Assembly: GCA_963824275.1 (NCBI GenBank) | Contig: CAWGOT010000003.1 | Span: 868,001 to 932,000, forward strand | Origin: JANXQG01 sp963824275 | Lineage (GTDB): Bacteria; Planctomycetota; Planctomycetia; Pirellulales; Thermoguttaceae | Direction of reading: 5' to 3' | DNA length: 64,000 bases | Shown: positions 18,799 through 28,621 of the stretch, in pieces | Numbering within the stretch: position 1 is the first letter of the stretch | How the letters are laid out: every line of letters starts with the position of its first letter | The notes under the pieces: generated by a model | Database searches by the model: none | What the model was told of the DNA's origin: nothing | The model's input: the letters and a program-made list of their open reading frames with translations, nothing else | Position numbers and translations under genes: made by a program

Positions 18799-19884
18799 TT
18801 AACCCGTCTTCGCCGGGCCGTTGACGGCCTGTTTAAGCAGCTTGAGTAATTCCTCAATGATCGGCCTGTACGTCGAATTATCAACACGCCTCTTGTAATT
18901 CCGAACATAGGTATCGTTCTTGATGTGCTTCGTAAGCCAACGGTTTTCGTCTAGCAGGACCCACAAATTGTGTGTCGCGCGGCAGCAGAACCCGTGCAGT
19001 TTGCGAGCCTTTAGGCCCTTAGTGCCGTGTTCGCAGCACGCCGGGCATTTGCAGCGTTCCAGAATCGCCCACTCGTCCACGGACGGTTCACGACCGCGCC
19101 ATTTTCCAAGGTCGGCGATCAATCGTTCGCCACTGCCCGGAAGCTGGACAATTCCGCGCAGGCCCGGTTCCGCCAACCACTGGAATCAACGGAATCGAAG
19201 CCAAGCAGGGCGGTGAGGTGGAGGGTCGACGTACCACCTACGCCGAAGACGTGGATGGATTTGTTCCTGAAGATCTGACGGACGTGCAGCAGGTCCGCCA
19301 GGACATCCGTGTAGGCCATCGCCTTGGGTTTACGGAGCAGGTTCGGCACGATCGCACCCAACGCAATCCGGCGCTTCCGTGACAATTTCGCGTCAGCGAT
19401 CACATGTGCCGTGTAATCCATTAAGTGCTTGCCAATGTGAACCACAGGGACGTAGCCGTTGTGCTGGTAGCTCAGATTGACCCGCATCGTCTTGTCGAAG
19501 CACCCCCGCTGCTTTTGCAACGTCATGCTCGGAAAAGGGATGTAGTCCTGTGGGATCGGCTTCCAGTCGGGCTTAGCCTTATCAACGAACTCCTCGTACT
19601 CATCCATTGGCGATTCACCGACCTGACCACCAAAATAGAATGCACCGTTGTCCAGGTAAACTTTGATTGCCTTCGGAATGCCAAGGAATGCTCGCAAACC
19701 GTGCTCCATCGCCGCCTTCCGTCGGGTCTGCATTTGGTGGAACTCGCCGTAAGATACCATCACCGCCGATAACGCGGGGATGTGGAAAGGCGAATTCGGG
19801 TCCCAAACTCGGGGCTCCAGGTTCTTCAAACTTAGGCCTGCGACGATAAGCACGTTCTTGGTTCCTGGTGTATTCGTCGTTCAT
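18799..19884 (-). CDS. TGT-superfamily (DpdA-like) transglycosylase paralogue (frameshifted)
   Basis: The sequence begins MNDEYTRNQ at the ATG overlapping the HerA stop (TAATG). It shifts after about 10 codons into NVLIVAGLSLKNLEPR and shifts again near 19160. Pieced together it is about 360 residues with the queuine/archaeosine transglycosylase pattern. A first Asp lies in VYLDNGAF (about residue 79). The nucleophile region is FGVGGTSTLHLTALLGFDSV followed by DSSGWRNRA (about 231), and the zinc site is CKCPAC with a distal His in CCRATHNLW (C-x-C-x2-C...H). It differs from dpdA at 7126, whose matching motif is FDSTSPLRQAF. Linkage to HerA-NurA suggests DNA rather than tRNA as substrate (inference). 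Natural frame integrity is uncertain. Confidence 0.7.
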
Positions 19885-21636
19885 TACTTCGCCGTCTTGT
19901 GGATTGCTTCGAGCTGCTTGAAAGCATCCTCCTCCTCGCGCTCACCTTTCGAGGCCGGCTCCTTCATCCGCACGAGCACTGGGAAGTTGATAAACTGCCC
20001 GGAGAGCAGCGCCTCCCCAACGTCCAGGTCGGGCAGCAACTTCGCCTCGTCCTCTCCCAGAGTCTCGATGACCCGGCGCACGAACGACTGATCGGCAGGA
20101 TTCACCATCCGCATGACGATGAATGAGTTGCACTGTGAGAGAGTCGTCTCGTCAAGGCGCGATGGGCGCTGGCTGATGATAACCAAGCCCACACCGAACT
20201 TCCGGCCCTCTTGGGCAATCTGACGGGTCGTCGTAGTCGACCGCTTCTCGGCATCCGTCCGCGCCTGGGCCGGCGCGAAGTTGTGGGCCTCCTCCAGAAC
20301 GAGGAGAACCGGCAACTGCAATTCGTCCGAAACCTTCTTTTCAAAGACATCCTCGGCGATGAGACTGAAGATGGTGGCTTGGAAGTCTCCTGTGTAGCCC
20401 GCGAGCGAAACGACGCTGATTTGCCCGTACTTGACGAGTTCGGTGCGGTCCTTGGGGAGCGGCTCTGCCTTCTTGGCCACGCGCTTGTTCGTCTCCTCCA
20501 TTCGACGGAGAGCAGAAGCGGCCGCGCGGCACCTCTTCTTCATGCCCTCCAGGGTCTTTGCGTCCGTCTTCGTGTACTTGTCCACCTTGGTCCAGCCCCA
20601 GTCCTGGAGTTGCTGGATCGCCGCATGGTCGTCTTGCTGGACTGCCAGTTGGGCAGCCTCCGCAAGGTGGCCGATTAGGTACATGTCCCGACGGACGTTG
20701 CCTTCGGTCACATAATCGCTGCTCAATTGCTGAACGAGCCATTTGACACGCTGGCGTCGTTCGTCCGTGTCGTCAACGAGGAACTTCTTGCCGAAGCCGA
20801 ACACTTCGTCAAACATGCCCCGCATCGCTGGCGTCAATTCGTACCCAAGCGTGTCCACGATCGACGCCACCGTTTCAGACTCTTCCTCGAACACAGGGAA
20901 GGTGGCGAAGAACCGCTTCACCTGCTTGCCGATCACCGGCACCTCTGCCAGCCCCGTGTAGTCGCCGTGCGGGTCGAATATGACGATGGGGTAGTTCTTC
21001 TTGGCCAGTTCTTCGATCGTCCGGCGCGGTCCAACTTTTGCCGGCCCCCGTCATTGCCAGGATGGCCAGGTGCCGGCTGACCACGGCATGACCGTCCACT
21101 TTGACGTTGATCTCTGGCCGGTTACTGAGGGTAGCCAGATCCAGGGAACGAGCCTGCTTGGTCTGCAACTCGCCCAAGACAATCCGGGCGATGTCCGCGG
21201 AGGCCGGGCGATAGGCACTCGTCGCCGGCTGCGCCGGATAGCGGAGGTGGTCGAGGCGCCCGCCAGCGGCGCCTTCCAGCGGTTCCGAGCCAAGGACTTG
21301 GCATACGGCCGTCACCATCTCCCGGCTCAAGGAGAGGACTGTGTCGAGGGGGTGCGTCTGCGTCGCGGCCAGTTCGTGGCCGGCCTCGTGGGGAAAGAGC
21401 GGGTTGACGCGCTCGATTTTCTGCACCTTCGCCCAAATGCGGATCTTCTCTCCTTTCGCCGCTCCTGCCGTCCCTCGCAGTTCCGCATCGACAGCGATGA
21501 TGTCCTGTTCACGGACAGCCTCGAGTGCGAGCGCTAGCCGAAATTCGCGGCTTGTGCTCTCTCCAACTAGCGTGCCGACGTACCGAGTCAACGATCCGTC
21601 AGCAGAACGTGCCGTGGGCTCACCTATCTTGGGCAT
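19884..21636 (-). CDS. Second HerA-like ATPase (one frameshift)
   Basis: Starts at ATG 21636 behind an agggag site, 11 bases after the NurA stop. The N part is a HAS-type barrel (YVGTLVGESTSREF). The P-loop LAILAMTGAGKS is followed by a one-base shift near 21040. The true continuation reads TIEELAKKNYPIVIFDPHGDY and then PVIGKQVKRFFATFP. Walker B is LLVLEEAHNFAP, then GLVIISQRPSRLD and an arginine-finger-like segment near FVRRVIETLG. About 580 residues, the classical HerA size and much closer to archaeal HerA than the copy at 12450. The stop overlaps the TGT-like gene start. Confidence 0.87.
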
Positions 21637-21647
21637 ACGAGTGCTCC

Positions 21648-23179
21648 CTAAACTTGAGGACGGAAGATCCAATCCCGGTGCGACATGTAAATGGCCTGCA
21701 CGAGAATTCGCCGCATCTCCTGATCATTAATCTCGCCCCGCTGCAGGCTTACGCCGAGGTGGTGCTTAATGAGCTTGCTGTAGGCGTTTGTGAGCCAGGC
21801 CGGGACGTGTGCGTACTTGTCGACAATGTCGAGCCCGACCGGAAAACCATACTGGGGCATAAGCTGCGAGTACAGATACGCGCGGCGAGCCGCCTCGCTG
21901 GCCTGCGAACTTGCGAGGCCGGACAGAACCTCAATGCGGATTGGCTCGGTGGTCTCGGAGATGTGGACGTAGCAGGCCGAGACTCCGGGAAAGCCGATGT
22001 CCGTTCCCTTCAGGACGGTGAAATTCACGCTCGTCGAGAACGACTCGCCGGGAAGGGAGACATTGCCGGCCCTCAGCCCCTCGTACTTCGTCACCGCCCA
22101 GGACTCGGTCCGAAGGCCGGGCCGCAGGATCATCGCCAACAGCAGCGAGTCGGTATAGTTGAGTCGTTCAAGGACTGCCTTCGGCGAGTTCAGGTCGGTG
22201 CGACCAAATAGCTTGTTGAAATGCTGCTGGTTCCCCTTTTCTCGCAAACCATGGAAGATCCGTTCCAAGAGGACCTTTTCGGCGAACTCGCGCAGTTCCC
22301 CTCGTTCCACCACGCCAGCAATGATCGGCGGCTTGCTTCGTTTGCGTGCCTCTTCGAGCAGTTTACGGTAGAGGAAGGCGATCCAGGCCACGGGCTCGAA
22401 AACCCGCCTGTCGGCCCAGTCGTCGGAGCGGTCTGGGATCATTTTCGGGTAGATCTTGAGCCGCGCCTCCTGCAAGAACTCCTCCTTGAGCCTGAGTCCG
22501 CTGCCGTCCGACGGCGAATAATGCCTCAAAAAGAGATCGATGTCGGCTTCCGTGAAAGGGGTGTGGCCCGCGTAGTTGCCAACGAGGTAAACCAGCGGGC
22601 CGTGGAACATTAGGACGCCCAGTTTCGGCGTTCGCGCAAAGCGGAGAGGCCACCCAGGAGTTCGGCGGTGATCCGCACGATGTCGATGAAGTCTTTGCGG
22701 TCCTTGCTGCCGCCCTGGAGGTCGCCGAGGATCACGGGGTAGTAGCCGAAATGCTCGCGCTCTGCCATTCGGCGCTCGCCGACCTTCACCGTGTACGACC
22801 CCACGCGCAACAGGACGGGAACCTGGCTCGAAATTTGCACCCGGCCTACGCCCCCGTCAATGAAACTAACCACCTCGTCCTGGTAGTCGGGCCAGCAAGC
22901 GGCAGAGACGTCCTCGGTCTGGACAACGGACTCGGCGCGTTCCCCCCGCTCCGCCTGAGCTATGGCCCGGCGCACGAGGCTGACGAATTGTGCGGTGTTG
23001 CGAAAGTAGTTGTCCCGGATGCTTGCCGCGACGGTCAACGAATTCTCCGCCAGCTTCATCAGAATGTGCGGTTGTCGCTGCAACTCGGCCTCGACCCGCT
23101 CGGGCGAATGTTGCTCGGGGCCAGCGGTCATCGGATCTTCCTGTCTTGTCCGCATGCCTTTGCCTCTGTCAATACGCAT
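21648..23179 (-). CDS. NurA-domain nuclease (one frameshift)
   Basis: Two reading-frame segments make one NurA of about 505 residues. The N part carries the metal-binding EVVSFIDGGVGRVQ (about residue 105). After a shift near 22615 the sequence continues KLGVLMFHGPLVYLVG, the expected second acidic or hydrophobic strand, and ends with DIVDKYAHVPAWL and MSHRDWIF. The frames meet at TAATG, so a genuine split into two overlapping genes cannot be excluded, but cutting the nuclease fold in its core would be unusual. The gene lies directly upstream of HerA and overlaps the DUF6884 gene by about 11 bases. Confidence 0.78.
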
Positions 23180-23635
23180 TCGCCTTTTTACTCAATACGT
23201 TTTCGTCCCGCAGCCATCGTCGAAGATTGGCCAAGCGCGGCCCCTGCCCGCCTCCGAGCACTTCGAGCCGCGCCTCCTTCGAAAAAAGCGGCTCCATACC
23301 GTCGAGAGCCGCGCGGTACTCCTTGCCAACACAGAGGCCGATAGATCGCCAGCATCGAGACCGCAGGGTTTGTTTCAGCTTCTCGAGGACACCCCGGTGC
23401 AGCCGTTTGGCACGCTCAGCCGAAATCCGGCAGTCGTAGTCCGGAATCCGCTTCTCCAAATCGATCAATCCGTACTTTGCCGACAGAATCAGCACAAATG
23501 GGACGTCCTCCGGGGCCTCTCGCAAGAACTTCCGCAGAACACGAAAGGCCGGCCCATCGTACCGATCAATGGCGGCAGAACCCCACCGGCAGGGTTCTTC
23601 CGCTGCGAGCAGGCGAGAATGAGCAAGCGATCCAT
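23169..23635 (-). CDS. DUF6884-like protein (one frameshift)
   Basis: From ATG 23635 the product starts MDRLLILACSQRKNPA, the CSxxK opening typical of DUF6884/YaaA-like proteins. It shifts frame near 23590 and continues AIDRYDGPAFRVLRKFL, then VPFVLILSAKYGLIDLEKRIPDYD, the family's second hallmark (SAKYGLI...Y). About 155 residues. DUF6884 proteins recur in defence and DNA-modification neighbourhoods beside TGT-like genes (recollection of family context); the catalytic role is unknown. It overlaps the NurA start. Confidence 0.65.
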
Positions 23636-23757
23636 GAGCCCTCCGACAATCTAGCCCTGCCAAACGTCCGCCATCTTACCCGAAAGAATGGACGTTGGCA
23701 ACACGGGCATCTTCCTGAAAATGCGGAATCTGCATCGGACGGCGGCTGGGAGCGTGG

Positions 23758-24712
23758 TTAACCAAACCAAGTCGGCGGGCAAAGTGCCATGGTGGGTTTG
23801 CCACCGGTTTCAACCGCGTGGCCCATTTCCTGTAGCCACTTCTGAAAATGTGCCGACAGTGCGGGTGCATCCGCGATTACCTCAAGGGACATCCCCAAAT
23901 GGTCCCGGAGGTGCCGCCAAGCGCGACTTCCGTCGAACCGTGGATCTTCCTCGCCAAGGCTGCAATAAAGATCCATAGTCATGTTCGGAGCCGGAATTTG
24001 CGCGGCGTCCGCGCCGTCAGCCGTAATTGGCCGAAAGGCACAGAACTTCGACGGTGCGAAGAGCTTAGTTTCCGGGTCGAAAACGAAGTAGCTCGCCCGG
24101 CGGCACCCCCACAACTTCCGCCCGTCATCGGTCAGCACGGAGCGATTCCAGTACTGGAGATTGCACATGACCTCAAGCAGGTCGCCTACGAAGAACACGC
24201 GGTATCTGCCCGTCATGGCCAATGCCTCCGATACGATCATTGCGCGAGCGATTTCCTGGCGGGTGTCCAGGTTCAGCCCTGCGATCAGGTGTTTTTCCAG
24301 TTGGTTGATGCGGCGGATCTCTTCGGGCGGCAGGCTGGGGAGAAGAGTCGTTTGAAAGGCGCTCATGCCGATGTGGCGCATGAGAAAAATCGTGTTGGCC
24401 GCCAGGTTGCGGCGGCCCCGCGTGACGTGGGAACTGACCATTGAGACGAACGTCTCGCTCGCCCGTTGCGGCTGGAAGAGGTGCGCGGTTGCAAACTTGG
24501 CATGATTGGCAACCGGATCGGCCCTGCTGACCTCGAACTCGATCCAGAGCTTTCGCGTTCCATCCACTCGCTCTAGGACGACGTCGGCCTTCGGCGCGTA
24601 GCCGAATAGTCTCGGCAGCGGCGGATCGAGAACCGGGACCTCCCGCACAGGTCCAGTCCTGAGGGCAGGACCTGATGAAGCTCTCCTGAAGGTATGCGGC
24701 GAGCGAACCCAT
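23758..24712 (-). CDS. Unknown protein opening the TGT/HerA/NurA operon
   Basis: About 318 residues. ATG 24712 follows a strong gagggg site and gives MGSLAAYLQESFIRSCPQDW. A shift near 24655 joins it to VREVPVLDPPLPRLFGYAPKADVVLERVDG. The segment PKADVVLERVDGTRKLWIEFEVSRADPVANHAKFA has an acidic D...E-x-E-x-S pattern, as in PD-(D/E)XK nuclease cores, so a restriction-like fold is possible (inference). The rest is mixed alpha/beta with a helical middle. No membrane segments. It is the first gene of the minus-strand operon. The frame ends at 23758, about 120 bases before DUF6884. Confidence 0.55.
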
Positions 24713-24913
24713 AGTCCCCTCAGATTTCAGAGATCCAGAACCGGAAGCATCCGATCATCAACTGGCCATTATGCACGGTCCCGCCGGATGAGTCAACCAG
24801 TCCGGGAAGGATGAAGGCGGAAGGCGGAAGGATGAAGGCGGAAGGATGAAGGCTGACGGGAGACACGGAGACGCGGGGACACCTCCCCGCCGACCCTAGT
24901 CGGTGGAAGGATG
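24713..24913. repeat. Heptad repeats and spacer
   Basis: Heptad words ggatgaa and ggcggaa run from about 24806 to 24855. The remainder separates the TGT/HerA operon from the first dpdK-like 3' fragment. No gene is visible. Confidence 0.65.
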
Positions 24914-25196
24914 ACTGACCAGCTAAGACGTGCGAGGCCTCTGGAACAGCCCGTTTTCCGCCAACCGCCGTATCGCGCCTGCCGTCCGCGTGTTTCTCGT
25001 GTCCGATCTGCACGCCAAGGGGGTTGTCACGCCCTTGGGAATCATCACGGGTTCGACGAACATTACGCACAGCGGCCTGTACGCCCAATCGCAGAACGCC
25101 AACTACTTCGCTCACGGCAGCGCCGACTACGCGGGCAACCGCAATCAACTCGTGGGCCGCTACGAAGGCTTGACGCCGGGCAAGCGCATTCCATGA
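24914..25196 (+). pseudogene. dpdK-like 3' fragment, copy A (phospholipase D-like)
   Basis: The frame ends VFLVSDLHAKGVVTPLGIIT followed by GSTNITHSGLYAQSQNANYF. The HxK block followed by a GSxN motif marks the C-terminal half of a phospholipase D-fold protein, closely resembling DpdK of Dpd islands. Only about 70 residues of the domain remain, and the first HxK half is absent. The last 190 bases recur at 25896-26087 and 29354-29544, and the last 55 at 30955-31009. Nonfunctional remnant. Confidence 0.65.
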
Positions 25197-25420
25197 TCGC
25201 GATGATGAAGGATGGATGAGGGATGAAGGATGAGGGATGGGCCCGTTCCGCAGCGAACGCCGCGTTGCGGGCCACGTCATGGACTTCGTGCGAAACAACC
25301 TGCCCTCACCCCCTGCCCCTCTCCCAGAGGGCGAGGGGAGCAATTTGCGGATTGCCAGTTTCGATCACGTCGCGGCGTTCCAGGCTTGTCCCGAGTTTCT
25401 CGCGTTGGTGAGCGAGTACC
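25150..25420 (+). repeat. Duplicated block, first copy
   Basis: This block runs from the dpdK-like end through heptad words, a conserved gggcccgttccgcagcgaac segment, a CTCCC-CAGAGGGCGAGGGG palindrome and the start of the dpdJ-like fragment. It recurs almost unchanged at 30955-31222. The repetition is at DNA level, including non-coding parts, so it reflects recent duplication or an assembly join. Confidence 0.8.
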
Positions 25421-25890
25421 CGTGCCATCGCCCGGCGCAGTTGATCTCGCCCACGGCGTATCCGACTTTTCAGGCATTGGAATCGGCCGTCGGCTTCTGT
25501 TTGCACGGTTGCGTGGAGTGCGTGGTGGCTCCCGAGCAGAACATCCACGGCATTCTGACCGCCAAAGAGACCGTCAACAAGCTGCTTCTGGATGCTGCCT
25601 ATCGGACACTGGTGTGCGAGTCGGGAACACCTCGGACCGGGATCACCTACCCCGGGAATGGACCGGGCCGGACGGTCCCGTGGCCCGACCTTGCGTTGTG
25701 CGTTGCCGCCGCCTTGGGGCAGACGGACGACGAAACTCCGATGACCGTCGAACTGCCGTCCGCGGAAGGGACGGTTCGCGTGATTGTCGTTCCCCAGGCG
25801 GTTCCCGCAGGGTGGTATCGCGTGTTTCGGACCGGCTGGGAGCTTGCCGGCCCGCCTTCGTGCGTGATTCGTCCCGTTATGTCGTTTTGA
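25237..25890 (+). pseudogene. dpdJ-like C-terminal fragment, copy 1
   Basis: From about codon 36 the frame reads RIASFDHVAAFQACPEFLA, then LISPTAYPTFQALESAVGFC and LHGCVECVVAPEQNIHG, and ends VMSF. The paired cysteines (ACP, CLHGCVEC) resemble the zinc-binding tail of large DpdJ-type helicases. Being directly followed by a dpdK-like end matches the dpdJ-dpdK order of known Dpd clusters. About 180 of an expected 1000 or more residues remain. The first 35 codons of the frame are repeat DNA. Identification as DpdJ is from memory of the family and tentative. Confidence 0.5.
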
Positions 25891-26090
25891 AGTCTGGCAC
25901 GCCAAGGGGGTTGTCACGCCCTTGGGAATCATCACGGGTTCGACGAACATCACGCACAGCGGCCTGTACGCCCAATCGCAGAACGCCAACTACTTCGCTC
26001 ACGGCAGCGCCGACTACGCGGGCAACCGCACGCAACTCTTGGGCCGCTACGAAGGCTTGACACCGGTGGAACGCATTCCATGATTGCGAT
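25476..26090 (+). repeat. dpdJ/dpdK fused block, first copy
   Basis: This block of about 610 bases joins the dpdJ-like tail straight to a dpdK-like tail through the same short joint (cgttttg-agtctgg-cacgcca). It is repeated at 28946-29548. The shared joint shows that the two blocks descend from one fusion event followed by duplication. The dpdK-like part (25896-26087) is copy B and is out of frame with the dpdJ-like part. Confidence 0.75.
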
Positions 26091-26147
26091 GAGGTGCCGG
26101 TAGTCGACGGGCGAGATCTTAGGCGCCGCCCCCTCGGCCCAGAGCTT

Positions 26148-26843
26148 TCACAGATCCTCAGGGCTGCCAACACTTATGGCGGCGCGGTGGATCTTTGCCA
26201 ACTGTTCGGCGTCGTTGATCAGGCGAATCTCCGGCACGAGTTGCTGGTAGGCCGCCGCAAGGTTACGGACCCCGGCATACCACCAACCGGCCGACAACTC
26301 GGTGGGGAGGGACAAGGGCGGGGGCAGTGCGTCCAGGATGCGAGCAGCCACCGATACCGCATCGGGCCGCTGCACCAACTCGTCGTCGATTTCCGCTGCC
26401 AGACAGCGCATCCAGGCCAACTGGCGGCTAGTCTCCGCGTCGGACGCGAGCAGGTCGGCGGCCAAAACGCGGGCCATCGACCAGACCGTCTCCAACGCAT
26501 CACGTCGAATGAGCAAATCCTCGAACTCCTCGAAGTCCTCCGCGGAAAACGCCTCCGTGGACAGAAGGTGCCGTGCCCGCTCGGCCCAGGTCATCCCAGT
26601 GGCATAGCGGGAGGCCGCGCCGACGAGCAGCCGACGGTCCTCCGCCGGCAGCGCCCGCAACTCATCGCCCCATGAAAGTGAGCCACCATACCGGTCAAGC
26701 CAGCCGGCATGTTCCAGGAGATGGTAGGCCGCCTCCTCCTTGGACACCCCACGGTGCTGGCGGTCCTCGGCCGACTCCCAGCAGGTCAGGTAATCGCGGA
26801 TGCCCTCGGCGTGGAAACGCAGGTCACTTGAATAGACGGTCAT
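26148..26843 (-). CDS. Unknown protein, third gene of a sigma-led trio
   Basis: 231 residues, acidic and almost entirely helical, starting MTVYSSDLRFHAEGIRDYL. I recognise no family. Its ATG overlaps the stop of the preceding gene (ATGA at 26840-26843), so the two are translationally coupled. No signal peptide or membrane segment. The frame is intact, unlike most neighbours. Confidence 0.6.
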   Translation of the reverse strand: MTVYSSDLRFHAEGIRDYLTCWESAEDRQHRGVSKEEAAYHLLEHAGWLDRYGGSLSWGDELRALPAEDRRLLVGAASRYATGMTWAERARHLLSTEAFSAEDFEEFEDLLIRRDALETVWSMARVLAADLLASDAETSRQLAWMRCLAAEIDDELVQRPDAVSVAARILDALPPPLSLPTELSAGWWYAGVRNLAAAYQQLVPEIRLINDAEQLAKIHRAAISVGSPEDL

Positions 26844-27514
26844 GGTCGCTCCTCACTGGACTGGTCCAGCGTCCGGTTGAGCCGCTTGTGCAGTCGGCCG
26901 GTCGTCCCGGCCGCGGATGGGGTCGATGGAGCGGGGCTTTCCGTAATCGGGCAGACATTCCAGTTCTCCTCGCTTACCCAGCATACCTGCTCATTCTGAA
27001 CACGATCGCTGCCCTTGGAATCGTCGTAGGATTGCTGGCCGAACTTCCGCTTGAGCGCATGCCATGCCTTGCGGAAGCGCGTCGTGGGGGAGTCGCTGGC
27101 CGCGTCGCTGACAAATAGCGCCGTGCGCACGCGACCGCCGTGCGCCACGACGTAGTAGCCCTCGTCGGCGAGGAAACAGTAGCCCTGGCGCCGGGAGCCA
27201 TCGGCTTCCCCGAATTGCTGTGTAAACGCAATGAACACCGGTCGCTCAATCGCGCCTTCTATTCCGTTGTCCAGTACCTGGACCACGCGGTCGTACACTT
27301 CCGCCACAACTGATACGTCCAGGCGGTCACAAATCTGTCGGCATTTTTCCGCCGTCAGTTCCCCAAAGAGCTCGCCCCAGGGCTCATCCTTCCGGGCAAA
27401 ATGGCTGCGGACGTGTTCCAGGAAGTGGTACTCGTTGTTGAAGAACAACAAGCGGACCGTCTCCGCCACCGGTGGGGGAAGCCGGTACTCTCTTCGCTGG
27501 ATGACGATTTCCAT
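26840..27514 (-). CDS. Unknown protein, second gene of a sigma-led trio
   Basis: 224 residues from ATG 27514 (MEIVIQRREYRLP); a start 13 codons earlier is possible but would overlap the sigma gene. The N part is compact alpha/beta. The C-terminal 50 residues are Ser/Pro/Thr-rich and look disordered. Segments such as RRQGYCFLADEGYYVVAHGG and RVRTALFVSDAA are well conserved in character, but I do not recognise the family. It is adjacent to a sigma-like gene and overlaps the next gene. Confidence 0.6.
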   Translation of the reverse strand: MEIVIQRREYRLPPPVAETVRLLFFNNEYHFLEHVRSHFARKDEPWGELFGELTAEKCRQICDRLDVSVVAEVYDRVVQVLDNGIEGAIERPVFIAFTQQFGEADGSRRQGYCFLADEGYYVVAHGGRVRTALFVSDAASDSPTTRFRKAWHALKRKFGQQSYDDSKGSDRVQNEQVCWVSEENWNVCPITESPAPSTPSAAGTTGRLHKRLNRTLDQSSEERP

Positions 27515-27524
27515 GGTGCGGTCC

Positions 27525-28256
27525 TCAAGACAGTAGGTCGCGCAGTCGGTCACGAACCCGCCGGACCCGCTGGTCCACGATGCTGTTGAAACTGCCGTCT
27601 GCGCGAGGCGTCAATCGAAGTAATCGCCCGATGAAGCCAGCATCCAGGGGGTATTCCGCCTCCTGGTTTGCCCCCGCTTCCGTGGCGATCAGGCGGTGGA
27701 CCTCGTCCGCGTCAATGCCGACATGTGGGCGACCCATTCTTCCTCGGCTTGCCGCAGGGGACCGAGTGCGTGCCAGTACCGCAGGCGGAAGGGAACGCGG
27801 ATTTCCGGCGGCAGTTGCTCCAGCGCGGCTTTCACGCGATCCACATCCTCCCGAGAGGACGCGGGCGGTGCAGCCAGACAATCCAGCGCCGCACGGGACC
27901 CCGGCGAGGCGGCGGCGCTCCCGGAAGAAATCAGCTTTGCCGGAGACGACGCAGTTGGCAAGGTAGTTCTCAACGTAGGCCGCAGCAGTACCGGCGTCGG
28001 GACACCGCCCATCAGCCTGCGCTCGTAGGCAGGCGCGGTAGACGGCATGCACTTTTCGCCCGTAGAACCAACCTGGGAACCACTCGAGGTACTCGTCTAA
28101 ACTCGCAGTTCCCGAGTGCGCGGCGAACACCCGCTGGATCAGCGGGCGAAACCGCGCCAGGAATGCATCCCATGCCGGCCCATCATTCCTGTTGATGCAA
28201 TCAGCCAGGAGGTCCAATGGATCGGAGGGAGAATGGTCGGGGGTCGTGGGCTCCAT
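27525..28256 (-). CDS. Sigma-70-like factor (two frameshifts)
   Basis: From ATG 28256 the frame reads MEPTTPDHSPSDPLDLLADC, then FLARFRPLIQRVFAAHSG, a region-2-like start. Near 27950 the protein-like sequence moves to another frame, giving region-4-like VKAALEQLPPEIRVPFRLRY. Near 27710 it returns as GIDADEVHRLIATEAGANQE to the stop. Joined length is about 240 residues. It is a distant ECF-type or planctomycete-specific sigma. It lies 10 bases before the two unknown genes and probably controls them (inference). Confidence 0.55.
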   Translation of the reverse strand: MEPTTPDHSPSDPLDLLADCINRNDGPAWDAFLARFRPLIQRVFAAHSGTASLDEYLEWFPGWFYGRKVHAVYRACLRAQADGRCPDAGTAAAYVENYLANCVVSGKADFFRERRRLAGVPCGAGLSGCTARVLSGGCGSRESRAGATAAGNPRSLPPAVLARTRSPAASRGRMGRPHVGIDADEVHRLIATEAGANQEAEYPLDAGFIGRLLRLTPRADGSFNSIVDQRVRRVRDRLRDLLS

Positions 28257-28621
28257 ACACGCCTTCCAGCCCAGAAACTTAGGATAGCAGTTCGTAACGG
28301 GGAAACCGCACTATGAGAATATACATAGAACCCCACGGGAAGGATAGCCCCTGCCTACGGCAAACCCGAGGAATTTGCACAGGTGATTCCGGACGATACG
28401 TACTGGTGGTGTTGGTGCGGGAGCCAACTCTGGCCAGAAACGTCGCGCCCTGGCCGTCCATCCGACCGTATAGGCCGCCGCCGCCGAACAATTGGCTTCG
28501 CAGATCTCCTTCAGGCGTGCCAATCCGTCGGATCGTTCACTGCAGCTTTCGCGCACGCACAAGCCCGCACGCTGCTGGTGAACGCGCTCTGGGCTGACCC
28601 TCCATGCGGCGGCTTTGCGGC
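28257..28621. other. No confident gene
   Basis: The stretch contains short frames on both strands. One plus-strand frame reads VIPDDTYWWCWCGSQLWPE. A minus-strand frame reads CSERSDGLARLKEICEANC and could be more of the dpdJ-like relic at 28622-28920. None is long enough or has a ribosome site that decides between them. Confidence 0.4.

Noticed and set aside
22605..22625. Programmed frameshift or genuine two-gene split in NurA-2
   Set aside because: No slippery heptamer is seen, and similar single shifts occur in nearly all neighbouring genes. Error or decay is simpler.
24720..25343. Minus-strand frame of 207 codons over the dpdK-like fragment
   Set aside because: It reads through heptad repeats and the antisense of the dpdK-like tail.
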